Shown here in pieces: positions 55,912-64,000 of a stretch of 64,000 nucleotides of DNA (positions are counted from its first letter, which is position 1; every line of letters starts with the position of its first letter). The DNA lies in contig PYVG01000003.1 in the NCBI GenBank assembly GCA_003030745.1, positions 1-64,000 of the forward strand. The letters are read 5' to 3'. A model generated the notes under the pieces. The model was given only the letters and a program-made list of their open reading frames with translations, did no database searches and had not been told where the DNA came from. The translations under genes were made by a program, and so were the position numbers. Source of the DNA: Pseudidiomarina aestuarii. Its GTDB lineage: Bacteria; Pseudomonadota; Gammaproteobacteria; Enterobacterales; Alteromonadaceae.

Positions 55912-56367
55912 ATGGATTTAACCGCATTGTTAACCCCGGACTGCACGCGTCGTGCAGTCGCGGGAACAAGCAAGAAAAAGGTTCTAGAAACCATCGGTCA
56001 ACTCGCTGCCGGACGCTGCTCTGGTGTCACTGGCTTCGATGTCTTTGAGAGTTTACTCAATCGCGAACGTTTGGGTAGCACCGGTATTGGGCTTGGCGTT
56101 GCCATTCCACATGGCCGCGTACAAGGCGCTACGAAACCCGTCGCCGTACTCATGACATTGTCTGCACCCATTGACTTTGACGCGATTGATAATCAACCGG
56201 TCGATATTATTTTTGCTTTGCTAGTCCCCGAAGATCAACACGAACAACACCTGCAAACACTCGCTGCCGTCGCCGGTCGACTCAACGACAAGCAGTGTAC
56301 TCGGGCGCTTCGTGAAGCCACCAGTGACATGGAATTGTTTGAAATTTTCACGCAGTGTGAAACGTAG
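55912..56367 (+). CDS. ptsN: Nitrogen-PTS enzyme IIA, PtsN
   Basis: Phosphorylatable regulator that acts on potassium transport and other targets. The 151-aa EIIA-Fru-type domain has phospho-acceptor His67 in GVAIPHGRV and the VAVLMTLSAPIDFDAIDNQPVDIIFALLVPE core. It lies 4 nt after hpf. With npr (57233-57511) it forms the PTS-Ntr branch; the first component, ptsP, is not in the window. Confidence 0.97.
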   Translation: MDLTALLTPDCTRRAVAGTSKKKVLETIGQLAAGRCSGVTGFDVFESLLNRERLGSTGIGLGVAIPHGRVQGATKPVAVLMTLSAPIDFDAIDNQPVDIIFALLVPEDQHEQHLQTLAAVAGRLNDKQCTRALREATSDMELFEIFTQCET

Positions 56368-56384
56368 CGAAAGGATTGATGGCG

Positions 56385-57230
56385 ATGCAGTTGATTATAG
56401 TGACAGGCCGCTCAGGATCAGGCAAAACCATTGCCTTACGAGTTCTTGAAGACTTAGGCTTTTACTGCGTCGATAATCTCCCCATTACGCTGCTGCCAAC
56501 GCTAGTGCATGCCGTTATTGAGCAATATGATCGTGTTGCCGTGAGCGTCGATGTCCGCAACTTGCCGGATCAACAAGACGAACTCACTGACGCGCTCGAC
56601 TTTCTGCCGGACAAAATTAAACCCGAAATTCTCTACATTGATTCTTCTGATTCAGTGCTACTGCGCCGTTTTGGCGAGACCAGACGCTTGCACCCGCTGT
56701 CTCGACACGAGTTGCCGTTGGGTGACGCGCTGAAAGAAGAGTTGAAGTTGCTGGAACCATTAGCTGAGCGGGCTACCTGGCGCATCGATAGCAGTAAACT
56801 CAGTATTCATGAGCTCAGCGAACAAGTGAGCGAGCGAGTACTAGGCAAAGCGGCTTCGCGACTCATTGTGGTCTTTCAATCCTTCGGCTTTAAGTACGGC
56901 TTACCGCCGGATCTTGACTACGCCTTTGACGCCCGAATTCTGCCTAATCCGCATTGGGAACCTGAGCTCAAAGCGCTACGTGGCACCGACGTTCAAGTAC
57001 AACACTTTTTTGCACAACAGCCATTGGTCACGAAGTTTATTCATCAGCTCGAGACCTTTTTAGAGACTTGGCTGCCCCACTTCCAACGCAGTAATCGTAG
57101 CTATCTGACAATTGGAATTGGCTGTACGGGTGGGCAACATCGGTCGGTGTATATTGCCGAACAGCTGGGCCAACGCTTCGCCGACCAAACCTTTAAAGTG
57201 CAAGTCAAACATCGCGAGGCGAATCGCTAG
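56385..57230 (+). CDS. rapZ: RNase adaptor RapZ
   Basis: P-loop protein that in E. coli senses glucosamine-6-phosphate and guides RNase E to the GlmZ sRNA, thereby tuning glmS and envelope precursor supply. The 281-aa product starts MQLIIVTGRSGSGKT (Walker A at 8-15), which matches the family start. AAGGA is nine bases upstream; the TTG at 56376 and the ATG at 56379 are too close to it. The C-terminal domain ends with IGIGCTGGQHRSVYIAEQL. npr follows 2 nt later. Confidence 0.96.
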   Translation: MQLIIVTGRSGSGKTIALRVLEDLGFYCVDNLPITLLPTLVHAVIEQYDRVAVSVDVRNLPDQQDELTDALDFLPDKIKPEILYIDSSDSVLLRRFGETRRLHPLSRHELPLGDALKEELKLLEPLAERATWRIDSSKLSIHELSEQVSERVLGKAASRLIVVFQSFGFKYGLPPDLDYAFDARILPNPHWEPELKALRGTDVQVQHFFAQQPLVTKFIHQLETFLETWLPHFQRSNRSYLTIGIGCTGGQHRSVYIAEQLGQRFADQTFKVQVKHREANR

Positions 57231-57232
57231 TT

Positions 57233-57511
57233 ATGACGCATACAGCCCGTGAAACGGTCACGATTCGCAATAAACTCGGCTTACATGCTCGAGCCGCAAC
57301 CAAGTTGGCAAAACTGAGTCACCAATTCGATGCCAAGGTGTCGATTGTGCAAGGCGAACAAAAAGTCGATGCATCCAGTGTGATGTGTCTATTGTTGCTT
57401 GCTAGCGGGAAAGGCAAAGTTATCGACGTGGTCGCTGAAGGCCCTGAGGCTGAAGCCGCAGTTGCAGCGATTGCCGCGTTGATTGCAGCCCGGTTCGACG
57501 AAGACCAATAA
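57233..57511 (+). CDS. npr: Phosphocarrier protein NPr (PtsO)
   Basis: HPr-like carrier of the nitrogen PTS; transfers phosphate to PtsN. The 92-aa protein has the active-site His18 in NKLGLHARAAT and a DASSVMCLLLLA segment corresponding to the Ser-46 region of HPr. It is the last gene of the kdsD-npr run, with a 100-nt gap before mgtE that holds a small GTGCA/TGCAC hairpin (57523-57539). Confidence 0.95.
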   Translation: MTHTARETVTIRNKLGLHARAATKLAKLSHQFDAKVSIVQGEQKVDASSVMCLLLLASGKGKVIDVVAEGPEAEAAVAAIAALIAARFDEDQ

Positions 57512-57611
57512 TTTCTAGTTCGTGCAGAGTTCTTGCACGCTCCTTACGCTTTCCCTTACTGACGAACCCCGTAAAATGGGTTAAACTCCTCATATCAAAG
57601 GGAGTTTCGCC

Positions 57612-58970
57612 ATGTTAGAAGTCGCCGAAAAAGAGTTCACAGAACAGCGCTTGCAGGAAGTTTCTGAAGCGTTGAGCCGTGGCATGTACGTGCAGGCGCG
57701 GCGGCAACTCCATAATCTCCCAGCCTGGGATATCGCATTACTCCTTGAATCTTCTCCACCGAAATCACGTGCCGTGATTTGGCAACTTGTCGATGCCGAC
57801 GAGCACGGTGATATTCTCGAGGAACTCTCCGAAGAAGTTCAAAAGTCCGTCATCCGTCAAATGGCGCCAGAAAAATTGGCTGCCGCGACCGAAGGCATGG
57901 ACACCGATGACTTAGCTTACGTTTTACGTGGCCTACCAGAGCAGGTCTATCAAGAAGTATTGAAGTCGATGGACGAGCAGGATCGGCAACGTGCAGAGCA
58001 AGCGCTCTCGTACGAGGAAGAAACTGCCGGCGGTATGATGAATACCGACACCATTACCCTGCGTCCGGATGTCACCATTGATGTGGTTCTGCGGTATCTG
58101 CGCTTGAAAGGCGAATTGCCGGAAGCGACGGATAAACTCTATGTGGTCAGTCGCGAAGATAAATTTATTGGTGAAATTGGTATCAGTCGGTTGCTGACCG
58201 TTGATCCGACGCGCTTGGTTGAAGATGTAATGGACCGTGACATTCAAGGTATCCCGGTCGACATGGATGAAACTGAAGTCGCCAAGTTATTCGAGCGCCA
58301 AGACTGGATATCTGCACCGGTTATCGATGACGAAAACCGACTACTGGGTCGTATTACCATCGATGACGTGGTCGATATTATCCGCGAAGATGCTCAGCAC
58401 TCGATGTTGAGTATGGCGGGTTTAGATGATGACGAAGATACCTTTGCCCCAGTTCTAAAGAGTACCCGTCGCCGCTCTATTTGGTTGGGCGTCAACCTGA
58501 TCACGGCCTTGTTAGCCGCCATGGTCAGCTCATTGTTCGAAGATATCTTGGCGCAGATGGCAATACTCGCCATCTTGAACACCATAGTCCCCAGCATGGG
58601 CGGTATTGCGGGTTCACAAACACTCACACTGGTGATTCGCGGTATGGCCTTGGGTCATATCGGCCCGAGTAACTCACGTTGGTTGATCGGCAAAGAGCTC
58701 GCCATTGGCGCACTGAACGGTGTGATTTGGGCAGTACTGATTGCTGGCGTGGTCGCGCTATGGAAACAAGATCTCATGATCGGTTTAATCATCGCCTTCG
58801 CGATGATGGCAAACCTACTAGCCGCTGGCTTAGCTGGTGTCACGGTGCCGCTAATCCTGAAAAAATACAATATCGATCCAGCCCTAGCCGGTGGCGTCAT
58901 CCTCACCACCGTCACCGATGTGGTCGGCATCTTTGCCTTCCTCGGCACCGCCACCCTCCTCCTCGGCTAA
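57612..58970 (+). CDS. mgtE: Magnesium channel/transporter MgtE
   Basis: Inner-membrane Mg2+ channel gated by cytoplasmic Mg2+. The 452-aa protein has an MgtE-N superhelical domain (about 1-130), tandem CBS domains (about 135-255, VMDRDIQGIPVDM) and a C-terminal channel domain with about five helices. The channel domain carries the pore motif PSMGGIAGSQT and conserved Asp in LTTVTDVVGIFAFL. The ATG at 57612 has AAAGGGAG upstream. Its stop directly abuts the pmbA stop on the other strand with no spacer. Confidence 0.97.
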   Translation: MLEVAEKEFTEQRLQEVSEALSRGMYVQARRQLHNLPAWDIALLLESSPPKSRAVIWQLVDADEHGDILEELSEEVQKSVIRQMAPEKLAAATEGMDTDDLAYVLRGLPEQVYQEVLKSMDEQDRQRAEQALSYEEETAGGMMNTDTITLRPDVTIDVVLRYLRLKGELPEATDKLYVVSREDKFIGEIGISRLLTVDPTRLVEDVMDRDIQGIPVDMDETEVAKLFERQDWISAPVIDDENRLLGRITIDDVVDIIREDAQHSMLSMAGLDDDEDTFAPVLKSTRRRSIWLGVNLITALLAAMVSSLFEDILAQMAILAILNTIVPSMGGIAGSQTLTLVIRGMALGHIGPSNSRWLIGKELAIGALNGVIWAVLIAGVVALWKQDLMIGLIIAFAMMANLLAAGLAGVTVPLILKKYNIDPALAGGVILTTVTDVVGIFAFLGTATLLLG

Positions 58971-60356
58971 TTAGTTACCGGCGATTTTGAGGTTTTCGAG
59001 GAGGACGGAGCCGGTGCGCACGCCGTGGCGAAAGTCGACATCGTTACCGATGGCGACGATGCTCTTCAGCATGTCTTTAAGATTGCCCGCGATGGTGATT
59101 TCTTCGACCGGGTATTGGATTTCACCATTTTCGACCCAGAATCCTGCAGCGCCGCGCGAGTAGTCGCCATTGACGAGATTGACGCCCTGCCCCATCAGCT
59201 CGGTCACGAGTAAACCGGTGCCCATGGTTCGGCATAAATCAGCGAGTGTCTGGTCACCGTGAGAGACGTTCCAGGTGTGAATGCCACCGGCATGACCGGT
59301 TGGTTGCATTTGCATCTTACGGGCGGCATAGCTGGTCATTAGATAGGTTTCTAAAACGCCGTTGGTGACAATATTTTTTTCGGTGGTTGCCAAGCCTTCG
59401 TGATCGAATGGGCTGCTACCCAGTGCACCACGCAAATGCGGTTGTTCGGTAATGGTGAGCCAGTCAGGTAGCACTTGTTTACCGAGATGATCGAGTAAGA
59501 AGCTCGATTTGCGGTAGAGGTTGCCACCGCTGATAGCTCCAACGAAATGACCAAACAATGAATTGGCAACGTCAGCACGGAACAGCACTGGGACGCTGGC
59601 AGTCGATATTTTTCGACTATCTAAGCGCGCTAAGGTCGATTGTGCAGCATCTTCAGCGACTTGCTCTGGCGTCCACAGGTCATCTTTGTGACGGGCAACC
59701 GTATAGCTGTAATCGCGTTGCATGGCGTCGCCGCTTTTCGCAATTAAAGAACAGCTCAGGCTATGCCGAGACTGCAGATAACCTGCGAGGAAACCATGGC
59801 TATTACCGTACACGCGATAACCCACGTGACTGCTATAGCCTGCGCCATCTGAATTGACGATACGCGGGTCGAGTTGCAGTGCATGATTTTCACAAGCCAG
59901 AGCTTGTTCCAACGCGTAGTCAGCAGATTGATCGGCTGGATGACAGAGATCGAGATCAGGAATATCGGTCGCCATTAGTTCAGCGGGTGCGAGTCCTGCG
60001 AACGGGTCAGGTGAGGTATAGCGAGCGATATCGAAGGCTTTCTCGACTGCAGCACGAATAGCTTTACTGCTCAGGTCGGTGGTCGATGCTGAGCCCTTTT
60101 GCTGACCTACATACAAGGTGATACCGAGCGCGCCATCTTGATTAAATTCAACCGTTTCTACTTCACCTAAACGCGTGCCAACGTTGATACCGCGACTGCG
60201 ACTAATCGCACATTCCGCCGCGGAACTGCCAAGCTTTTGTGCTTGTTCGAGAGCAGTAGCAACTGCAGACTCGACTTCACGCATTTCTTCATGTAATTCA
60301 GCGTTGGTAACAACGCTGCTAGCTGATTGAACTGATGACAACAGGAATCTCCTCAT
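58971..60356 (-). CDS. pmbA: Metalloprotease subunit PmbA (TldE)
   Basis: Partner of TldD in a heterodimeric zinc protease that matures modified peptides and degrades unfolded chains such as CcdA. The 461-aa U62-family protein shows SRGINVGTRLGEVETVEFNQDGALGITLYVG, PFDHEGLATTEKNIV and the C-terminal GNLKDMLKSIVAIGNDVDF. It lacks the zinc HExxxH, as expected for TldE. Start uncertain: ATG 60356 contains an AGGAG that would ideally serve a TTG at 60341 (MSSVQSASSVV). It is divergent from darP. Confidence 0.95.
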   Translation of the reverse strand: MRRFLLSSVQSASSVVTNAELHEEMREVESAVATALEQAQKLGSSAAECAISRSRGINVGTRLGEVETVEFNQDGALGITLYVGQQKGSASTTDLSSKAIRAAVEKAFDIARYTSPDPFAGLAPAELMATDIPDLDLCHPADQSADYALEQALACENHALQLDPRIVNSDGAGYSSHVGYRVYGNSHGFLAGYLQSRHSLSCSLIAKSGDAMQRDYSYTVARHKDDLWTPEQVAEDAAQSTLARLDSRKISTASVPVLFRADVANSLFGHFVGAISGGNLYRKSSFLLDHLGKQVLPDWLTITEQPHLRGALGSSPFDHEGLATTEKNIVTNGVLETYLMTSYAARKMQMQPTGHAGGIHTWNVSHGDQTLADLCRTMGTGLLVTELMGQGVNLVNGDYSRGAAGFWVENGEIQYPVEEITIAGNLKDMLKSIVAIGNDVDFRHGVRTGSVLLENLKIAGN

Positions 60357-60434
60357 TTCTATTCATAACGCGGTGTTCAGTTTGGCATTCACTGCTACAA
60401 TGATGGCAAATGAACGAACCTCACTAAGAGTCTC

Positions 60435-60947
60435 ATGACCGACGATTTCAATGAATTTGACGACGACCTACAAAGTAAGTCGCAACTAAAACGTGATGCC
60501 GAAGCACAACAAGCGCTCGGCGAAAAACTTATTGCCATGCCTGCGGGCAAACTGGCGAAAATACCACTAGACGAAGAACTGCTCGACGCCATTTTGCTGG
60601 CCCAGCGTATTCGCAACAAACGCGAAGGCTTTCGGCGCCAGCGCCAACTGGTTGGCAAAATGATGCGCGTGCGTGACACAGCGCCGATTGAAGCTGCAGT
60701 GTCTGAATTAGAGCAAGCACATTCCCAGCAAACCGCGCTCTTCCATCAATTAGAGCAATTTCGCGATGCCATCATTGCCAACGGCGACGAGGCCATTCAA
60801 GAATTTATCGATGCGCATCCGCAGGCAGATCGACAAAAGCTGCGCCAACTGCACCGTCAAATTGTGAAGCAGCAGCAAACTGGTAAACCACCTGCCGCTG
60901 CTCGCGAACTGTTTAAATATTTACGCGAAGTCGCCGCTCACGACTAA
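60435..60947 (+). CDS. darP: Ribosome-associated protein DarP (YjgA)
   Basis: Factor that joins late 50S assembly in E. coli. The 170-aa product has the DUF615 pattern: [19 protein letters not shown], then [15 protein letters not shown] and a helical, Gln-rich tail with [29 protein letters not shown]. It lies between divergent pmbA and convergent tldD, whose stops overlap by 4 nt. darP next to pmbA is a conserved pair. Confidence 0.95.
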   Translation: MTDDFNEFDDDLQSKSQLKRDAEAQQALGEKLIAMPAGKLAKIPLDEELLDAILLAQRIRNKREGFRRQRQLVGKMMRVRDTAPIEAAVSELEQAHSQQTALFHQLEQFRDAIIANGDEAIQEFIDAHPQADRQKLRQLHRQIVKQQQTGKPPAAARELFKYLREVAAHD

Positions 60948-62395
60948 GCCGTACCACCCACCGTCAAGGCGTCGAGTTTCAAGGTCGGTTGACCGACGCC
61001 TACGGGCACGCTTTGACCATCTTTACCACACACACCGACGCCAGCATCTAGCGCTAAGTCATTGCCGACCATAGATACTTGGCACATGGCTTCTGGGCCA
61101 TTACCAATCAAGGTTGCGCCTTTAATCGGTGCAGTGATTTTACCGTCCTCAATCAAATAAGCTTCTGATGCTGAGAACACAAACTTACCTGACGTAATGT
61201 CTACCTGACCACCGGCAAAATGCGGAGCATAAATACCTTTCTTCACGCTCGCAATAATGTCACTCGGATCATGTTCACCCGCTAGCATGTAGGTATTGGT
61301 CATGCGTGGCATCGGTAGGTGTGCATACGACTCTCGACGACCATTACCGGTCGGAGCAACGCCCATCAAGCGCGCATTCAGTTTGTCTTGCATGTAACCG
61401 ACTAAGCGGCCTTTTTCTATTAATACATTGTAACCAGCTGGCGTGCCTTCATCATCCACTGCCAATGAGCCACGGCGATCAGCAATAGTGCCGTCGTCGA
61501 CAATGGTACAGTGTTCAGACGCCACCAATTCACCCATTTTGCCCGAGTAAGCGGATGCGCCTTTGCGATTAAAGTCACCTTCCAAACCGTGTCCGACGGC
61601 CTCGTGCAAGAGGACGCCTGGCCAACCAGAGCCAAGTACAACCGGCATAGTACCTGCTGGAGCGGCTTGCGCCTCGAGGTTCACCAATGCCTGCCGAACG
61701 GCCTCTTTCGCGTAGTCTTGCCAGCGTGGTTGCAGGCTTCCTTCTGCGGCAAAGAAATAGTCATACCCAACCCGTGCGCCACCTCCAGCACTGCCACGCT
61801 CGCGCTTGCCGTTTTGTTCAACCAATACGGTGCAATTAAGACGAACTAAGGGCCGCGAGTCGGTGGCAAAAATACCATCAGTGCCTGCTACCAACACTTC
61901 ATCGTAACTGCCACTGACACTGGCAATGACTTCCACAACACGCTTATCGAGGCTGCGTGCGTAGGCATCTACCTCTCGTAACAGGTCGATTTTTGCGGCT
62001 TCGTTCAGCGTCGAAATAGGATTGGTTGCTGCGTAACGCTCTGGTGTTTTAACCGATTCCAGTTGCGGTAAGGTGCCATGTGCTCCGGCAGCTGCAATGC
62101 CCCGCGCTGCTGCTGCGGCATTCTGTAATGCAGCCGGTGAAATATCATCGGCATAGGCAAAACCGGTTTTCTCACCATGAATGGCGCGCACACCTAAGCC
62201 CGCTTCGATATGAAAGCTGCCATCTTTGACAATGCCGTCTTCGAGTACCCAGGATTCATTGACGCTACTTTGCAAATAGATATCCGCGAAATCGATAGTG
62301 CCGCTGTACATACTCTGAAGCGCATCAACGAGCGCAGTGCGGTCTAAACCGTTCGCTTGCAAAAGTTGTTGTTCAACACGACTGGAAAGGGTCAT
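60944..62395 (-). CDS. tldD: Zinc metalloprotease TldD
   Basis: Catalytic subunit of TldD/TldE. The 483 aa (481 in E. coli) have the active-site HExxxH at H264-E265-A-V-G-H269 within [17 protein letters not shown]. Other landmarks are [21 protein letters not shown] and the C-terminal [31 protein letters not shown] carrying the third zinc ligand Cys. The start overlaps the nitrilase stop by 4 nt. Having tldD and pmbA within 4 kb keeps both subunits together. Confidence 0.97.
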   Translation of the reverse strand: MTLSSRVEQQLLQANGLDRTALVDALQSMYSGTIDFADIYLQSSVNESWVLEDGIVKDGSFHIEAGLGVRAIHGEKTGFAYADDISPAALQNAAAAARGIAAAGAHGTLPQLESVKTPERYAATNPISTLNEAAKIDLLREVDAYARSLDKRVVEVIASVSGSYDEVLVAGTDGIFATDSRPLVRLNCTVLVEQNGKRERGSAGGGARVGYDYFFAAEGSLQPRWQDYAKEAVRQALVNLEAQAAPAGTMPVVLGSGWPGVLLHEAVGHGLEGDFNRKGASAYSGKMGELVASEHCTIVDDGTIADRRGSLAVDDEGTPAGYNVLIEKGRLVGYMQDKLNARLMGVAPTGNGRRESYAHLPMPRMTNTYMLAGEHDPSDIIASVKKGIYAPHFAGGQVDITSGKFVFSASEAYLIEDGKITAPIKGATLIGNGPEAMCQVSMVGNDLALDAGVGVCGKDGQSVPVGVGQPTLKLDALTVGGTA

Positions 62396-63273
62396 TTATA
62401 CACCTGTTTACGACTTGAATAATGTTTCGATACGGGAATATTGGCCCGGATCTGCTGTTGTTTGTGGAGCTCAATAGACGCTGTCGCCAAGCCCTCTGTG
62501 GGCGTCTCACATTCCGCGACTATGCTGCCCCAAGCATCCGCTATTAATGCATGCCCGTAAGTCTGACGGCCATTGGCATGGGTGCCGACTTGTGCTGCGG
62601 CAACCAATGCACATTGCTGTTCAATAGCTCGGGCGCGAGTCAGGACATGCCAATGCGCGGCGCCCGTTACTTGGGTAAACGCAGAGGGGAGTACTATTAG
62701 ATCAGCGCCTTGTTCGCGAAGTGCTCGGAATAGCTCTGGAAAGCGCACATCATAACATACTGCCAATCCCAATACGCCAAACTCCGTGGCAACAGTCACG
62801 ACTTCATCACCAGCTTCGGTCCACGCCGATTCGCGATAGCTCTTCGTGTTATCGTCCACATCCACATCAAATAAATGCACTTTGTTATAGCGTGCAATAC
62901 AAGTTCCTTGCGGATCGAAAACTAGCGATGCGGCACTAAACTTGGCTTGCTCCATGTCGTCAATCAAAGGAATGGTGCCCGCTACCAAATAAACGCCAAA
63001 CTCACGCGCAAGCTCGGCCAACTGGGCTTGCATGGGTCCCTCGCCGGTCAGCTCGGCAAGTTCGCGTTGCCGTTTGTCGCCCGCGCCAAAACACAGGCAC
63101 GCTTCGGGAAGTACCACTAATTGCGGACGTGCCGCTGGAAGTTGCTCAAATAGTTTCCGAATGGTCGCGAAATTAGCCGCCGGTTCCGCCTGGCTGGTCA
63201 GTTGCACTGCCGTTACTTGCAGGGCTTGCTGAGGGCTTTTTGTCGGTGCTTGTGTTGTCGATGCTGTTGTCAT
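62392..63273 (-). CDS. Carbon-nitrogen hydrolase (nitrilase superfamily amidase)
   Basis: Probable omega-amidase/deaminated-glutathione amidase-type enzyme. The 293-aa protein carries the nitrilase triad: E57 ([10 protein letters not shown]), K131 ([12 protein letters not shown]) and C173 ([14 protein letters not shown]). The KVHLFDVD and CYDVRFPE strings match the Nit1/Nit2 group; the substrate is not determinable here. The ATG at 63273 has GGAGG six bases upstream although it lies 101 nt inside the yhdP end. The TAVQLTSQ strand needed for the fold begins at residue 21, so a much later start would damage it. Confidence 0.93.
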   Translation of the reverse strand: MTTASTTQAPTKSPQQALQVTAVQLTSQAEPAANFATIRKLFEQLPAARPQLVVLPEACLCFGAGDKRQRELAELTGEGPMQAQLAELAREFGVYLVAGTIPLIDDMEQAKFSAASLVFDPQGTCIARYNKVHLFDVDVDDNTKSYRESAWTEAGDEVVTVATEFGVLGLAVCYDVRFPELFRALREQGADLIVLPSAFTQVTGAAHWHVLTRARAIEQQCALVAAAQVGTHANGRQTYGHALIADAWGSIVAECETPTEGLATASIELHKQQQIRANIPVSKHYSSRKQVYK

Positions 63274-64000
63274 CCTTCACCTCCGTAGCTTCGGGTTCTG
63301 CGGCTGGCTCTTCATCTTGTGGAATGGTCACTTCACGACTGGAGCGTGCAACCTCTTCGACAACAGGCTCATCCATAGTTCCGCTGATTTTATACTCAAG
63401 ACGGCTGATCACTTGCGCGTTTTGCAACATGCGATCAATCAATAGCGCTGCGAGTCCAGACGGCGGATTCACCATCCATGCCAGAATAACCGGCAAGCTC
63501 GATGTCACTTTCGGAGCAAAGAAAAGTTGATAATCGATGGCGCGCGTCACTAAATTCGTTTGCCCTGCTACATCCATATCACCGGCTGAGCCGTTCATGA
63601 CCGTATTGTCGGTTCTCACCAACCCATTTTCAATCGCAAACGTGCCGCCAAACGATGTGTAGAAAAGCCCATTGGCAAACACATCTCGGAAATCAAAGCG
63701 CAGTTTGCGCAGAATTCCTTCCAGGCTCAGTAGTGAGAAGATTCGTGCACCACCATCGCTCACTTCGTTCAGGTAACCCTGGCCCAACCGCCAGTCGACT
63801 TGACCGTTCAGTGTTTCTGGGTTGTAGGCGTCGGGCGCGCCCTGCCAACTTAAGTCAAAGTCCATGCTAGCTGGGCTGTCTTGCACCATGGTCGTGATAT
63901 TGTAATCACTTAAAAATGCACCCAAGTCATCGCTACTAAAATTACCTTCCATCCGCGTGAGCGTGTCAATGCTCTCACCTTGTTGCCACAAACCGGTAGC
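63173..64000 (-). CDS. yhdP: YhdP, AsmA-like envelope lipid transport protein, C-terminal part only
   Basis: Large inner-membrane anchored bridge-like protein implicated in phospholipid transport to the outer membrane. Only the last 275 or so residues are in the window; the frame is open at 64000. The visible part has family features MEGNFSSDDLGAFLSDYN, RIFSLLSLEGILRKLRFDFRDVF and VTRAIDYQLFFAPKVTSSLPVILAW. It ends in a low-complexity Glu/Ser/Pro tail of about 45 residues whose final 33 codons overlap the nitrilase gene. yhdP upstream of tldD matches E. coli. Confidence 0.92.
   Translation of the reverse strand, partial: ATGLWQQGESIDTLTRMEGNFSSDDLGAFLSDYNITTMVQDSPASMDFDLSWQGAPDAYNPETLNGQVDWRLGQGYLNEVSDGGARIFSLLSLEGILRKLRFDFRDVFANGLFYTSFGGTFAIENGLVRTDNTVMNGSAGDMDVAGQTNLVTRAIDYQLFFAPKVTSSLPVILAWMVNPPSGLAALLIDRMLQNAQVISRLEYKISGTMDEPVVEEVARSSREVTIPQDEEPAAEPEATEVKDDNSIDNTSTDKKPSASPASNGSATDQPGGTGG

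Overview
The window is a compact stretch of chromosomal core genome from a Gram-negative gammaproteobacterium. The presence of zapD, zapG, zapE, lpoA, dolP, sspAB, darP, rapZ and MraZ-controlled dcw genes, meso-DAP-type MurE, LPS and Mla machinery, and the order lpxC-dciA-M23-secA point to Gammaproteobacteria. Alteromonadales, perhaps Idiomarinaceae, is my best guess, but this is inference from gene content and order, not from a search. Almost every base is coding; genes overlap by 1-20 nt in long operons, and the only non-core cargo I see is one toxin-antitoxin pair.

Layout. 2-5008: end of the type IV pilin gene pilA, its terminator, then pilBCD and coaE. 5044-5805 zapD, then a long palindromic repeat facing mutT-secA-M23 peptidase on the minus strand (5933-9988); dciA (9987-10472) faces lpxC. 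10575-28517, minus strand: the complete 16-gene division and cell wall cluster mraZ-rsmH-ftsL-ftsI-murE-murF-mraY-murD-ftsW-murG-murC-ddlB-ftsQ-ftsA-ftsZ-lpxC, headed by a recognisable promoter and three MraZ-box repeats. 28741-31002: a membrane GGDEF-EAL protein, followed by rnpB (RNase P RNA, minus strand) and rsmI. 32289-35735: lpoA, yraN, diaA and dolP. 35742-36607: a DUF1778/GNAT toxin-antitoxin module with two palindromic operators, whose toxin end overlaps sspB. 36584-40298: sspB, sspA and the cytochrome bc1 genes petCBA (minus). 40526-41364: rpsI-rplM with promoter and structured leader. 41640-45958: zapG, zapE, degQ and degS. 46070-50716 (minus): murA-ibaG-mlaBCDEF. 50887-57511 (plus): kdsD-kdsC-lptC-lptA-lptB-rpoN-hpf-ptsN-rapZ-npr, then mgtE. 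58971-64000: pmbA (minus), darP (plus), tldD, a nitrilase-family amidase and the C-terminal end of yhdP (minus).

Functionally the window is dominated by envelope biogenesis: peptidoglycan precursor synthesis (murA, murC-F, mraY, murG, ddlB), septation (ftsA/I/L/Q/W/Z, zapD/E/G), PBP activation (lpoA), LPS (lpxC, kdsCD, lptABC), phospholipid retrograde transport (mlaB-F, dolP, yhdP), envelope proteolysis (degQ, degS) and protein export (secA). Nitrogen-PTS regulation (rpoN, ptsN, npr, rapZ) and respiration (petABC) accompany it.

No prophage, IS element, CRISPR array or tRNA was seen. The least explained elements are five long imperfect palindromes built from reiterated short words (5807-5932, 10475-10562, 41526-41639, 43262-43327, 45961-46056). 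They fall into three sequence families, and each sits immediately 3' of a gene end. Other points of note are a calcium-loop-like sequence in the pilin, the antisense overlap of toxin and sspB ends, and the overprinted yhdP/nitrilase junction. I do not see a clearly new multi-gene system in this window.
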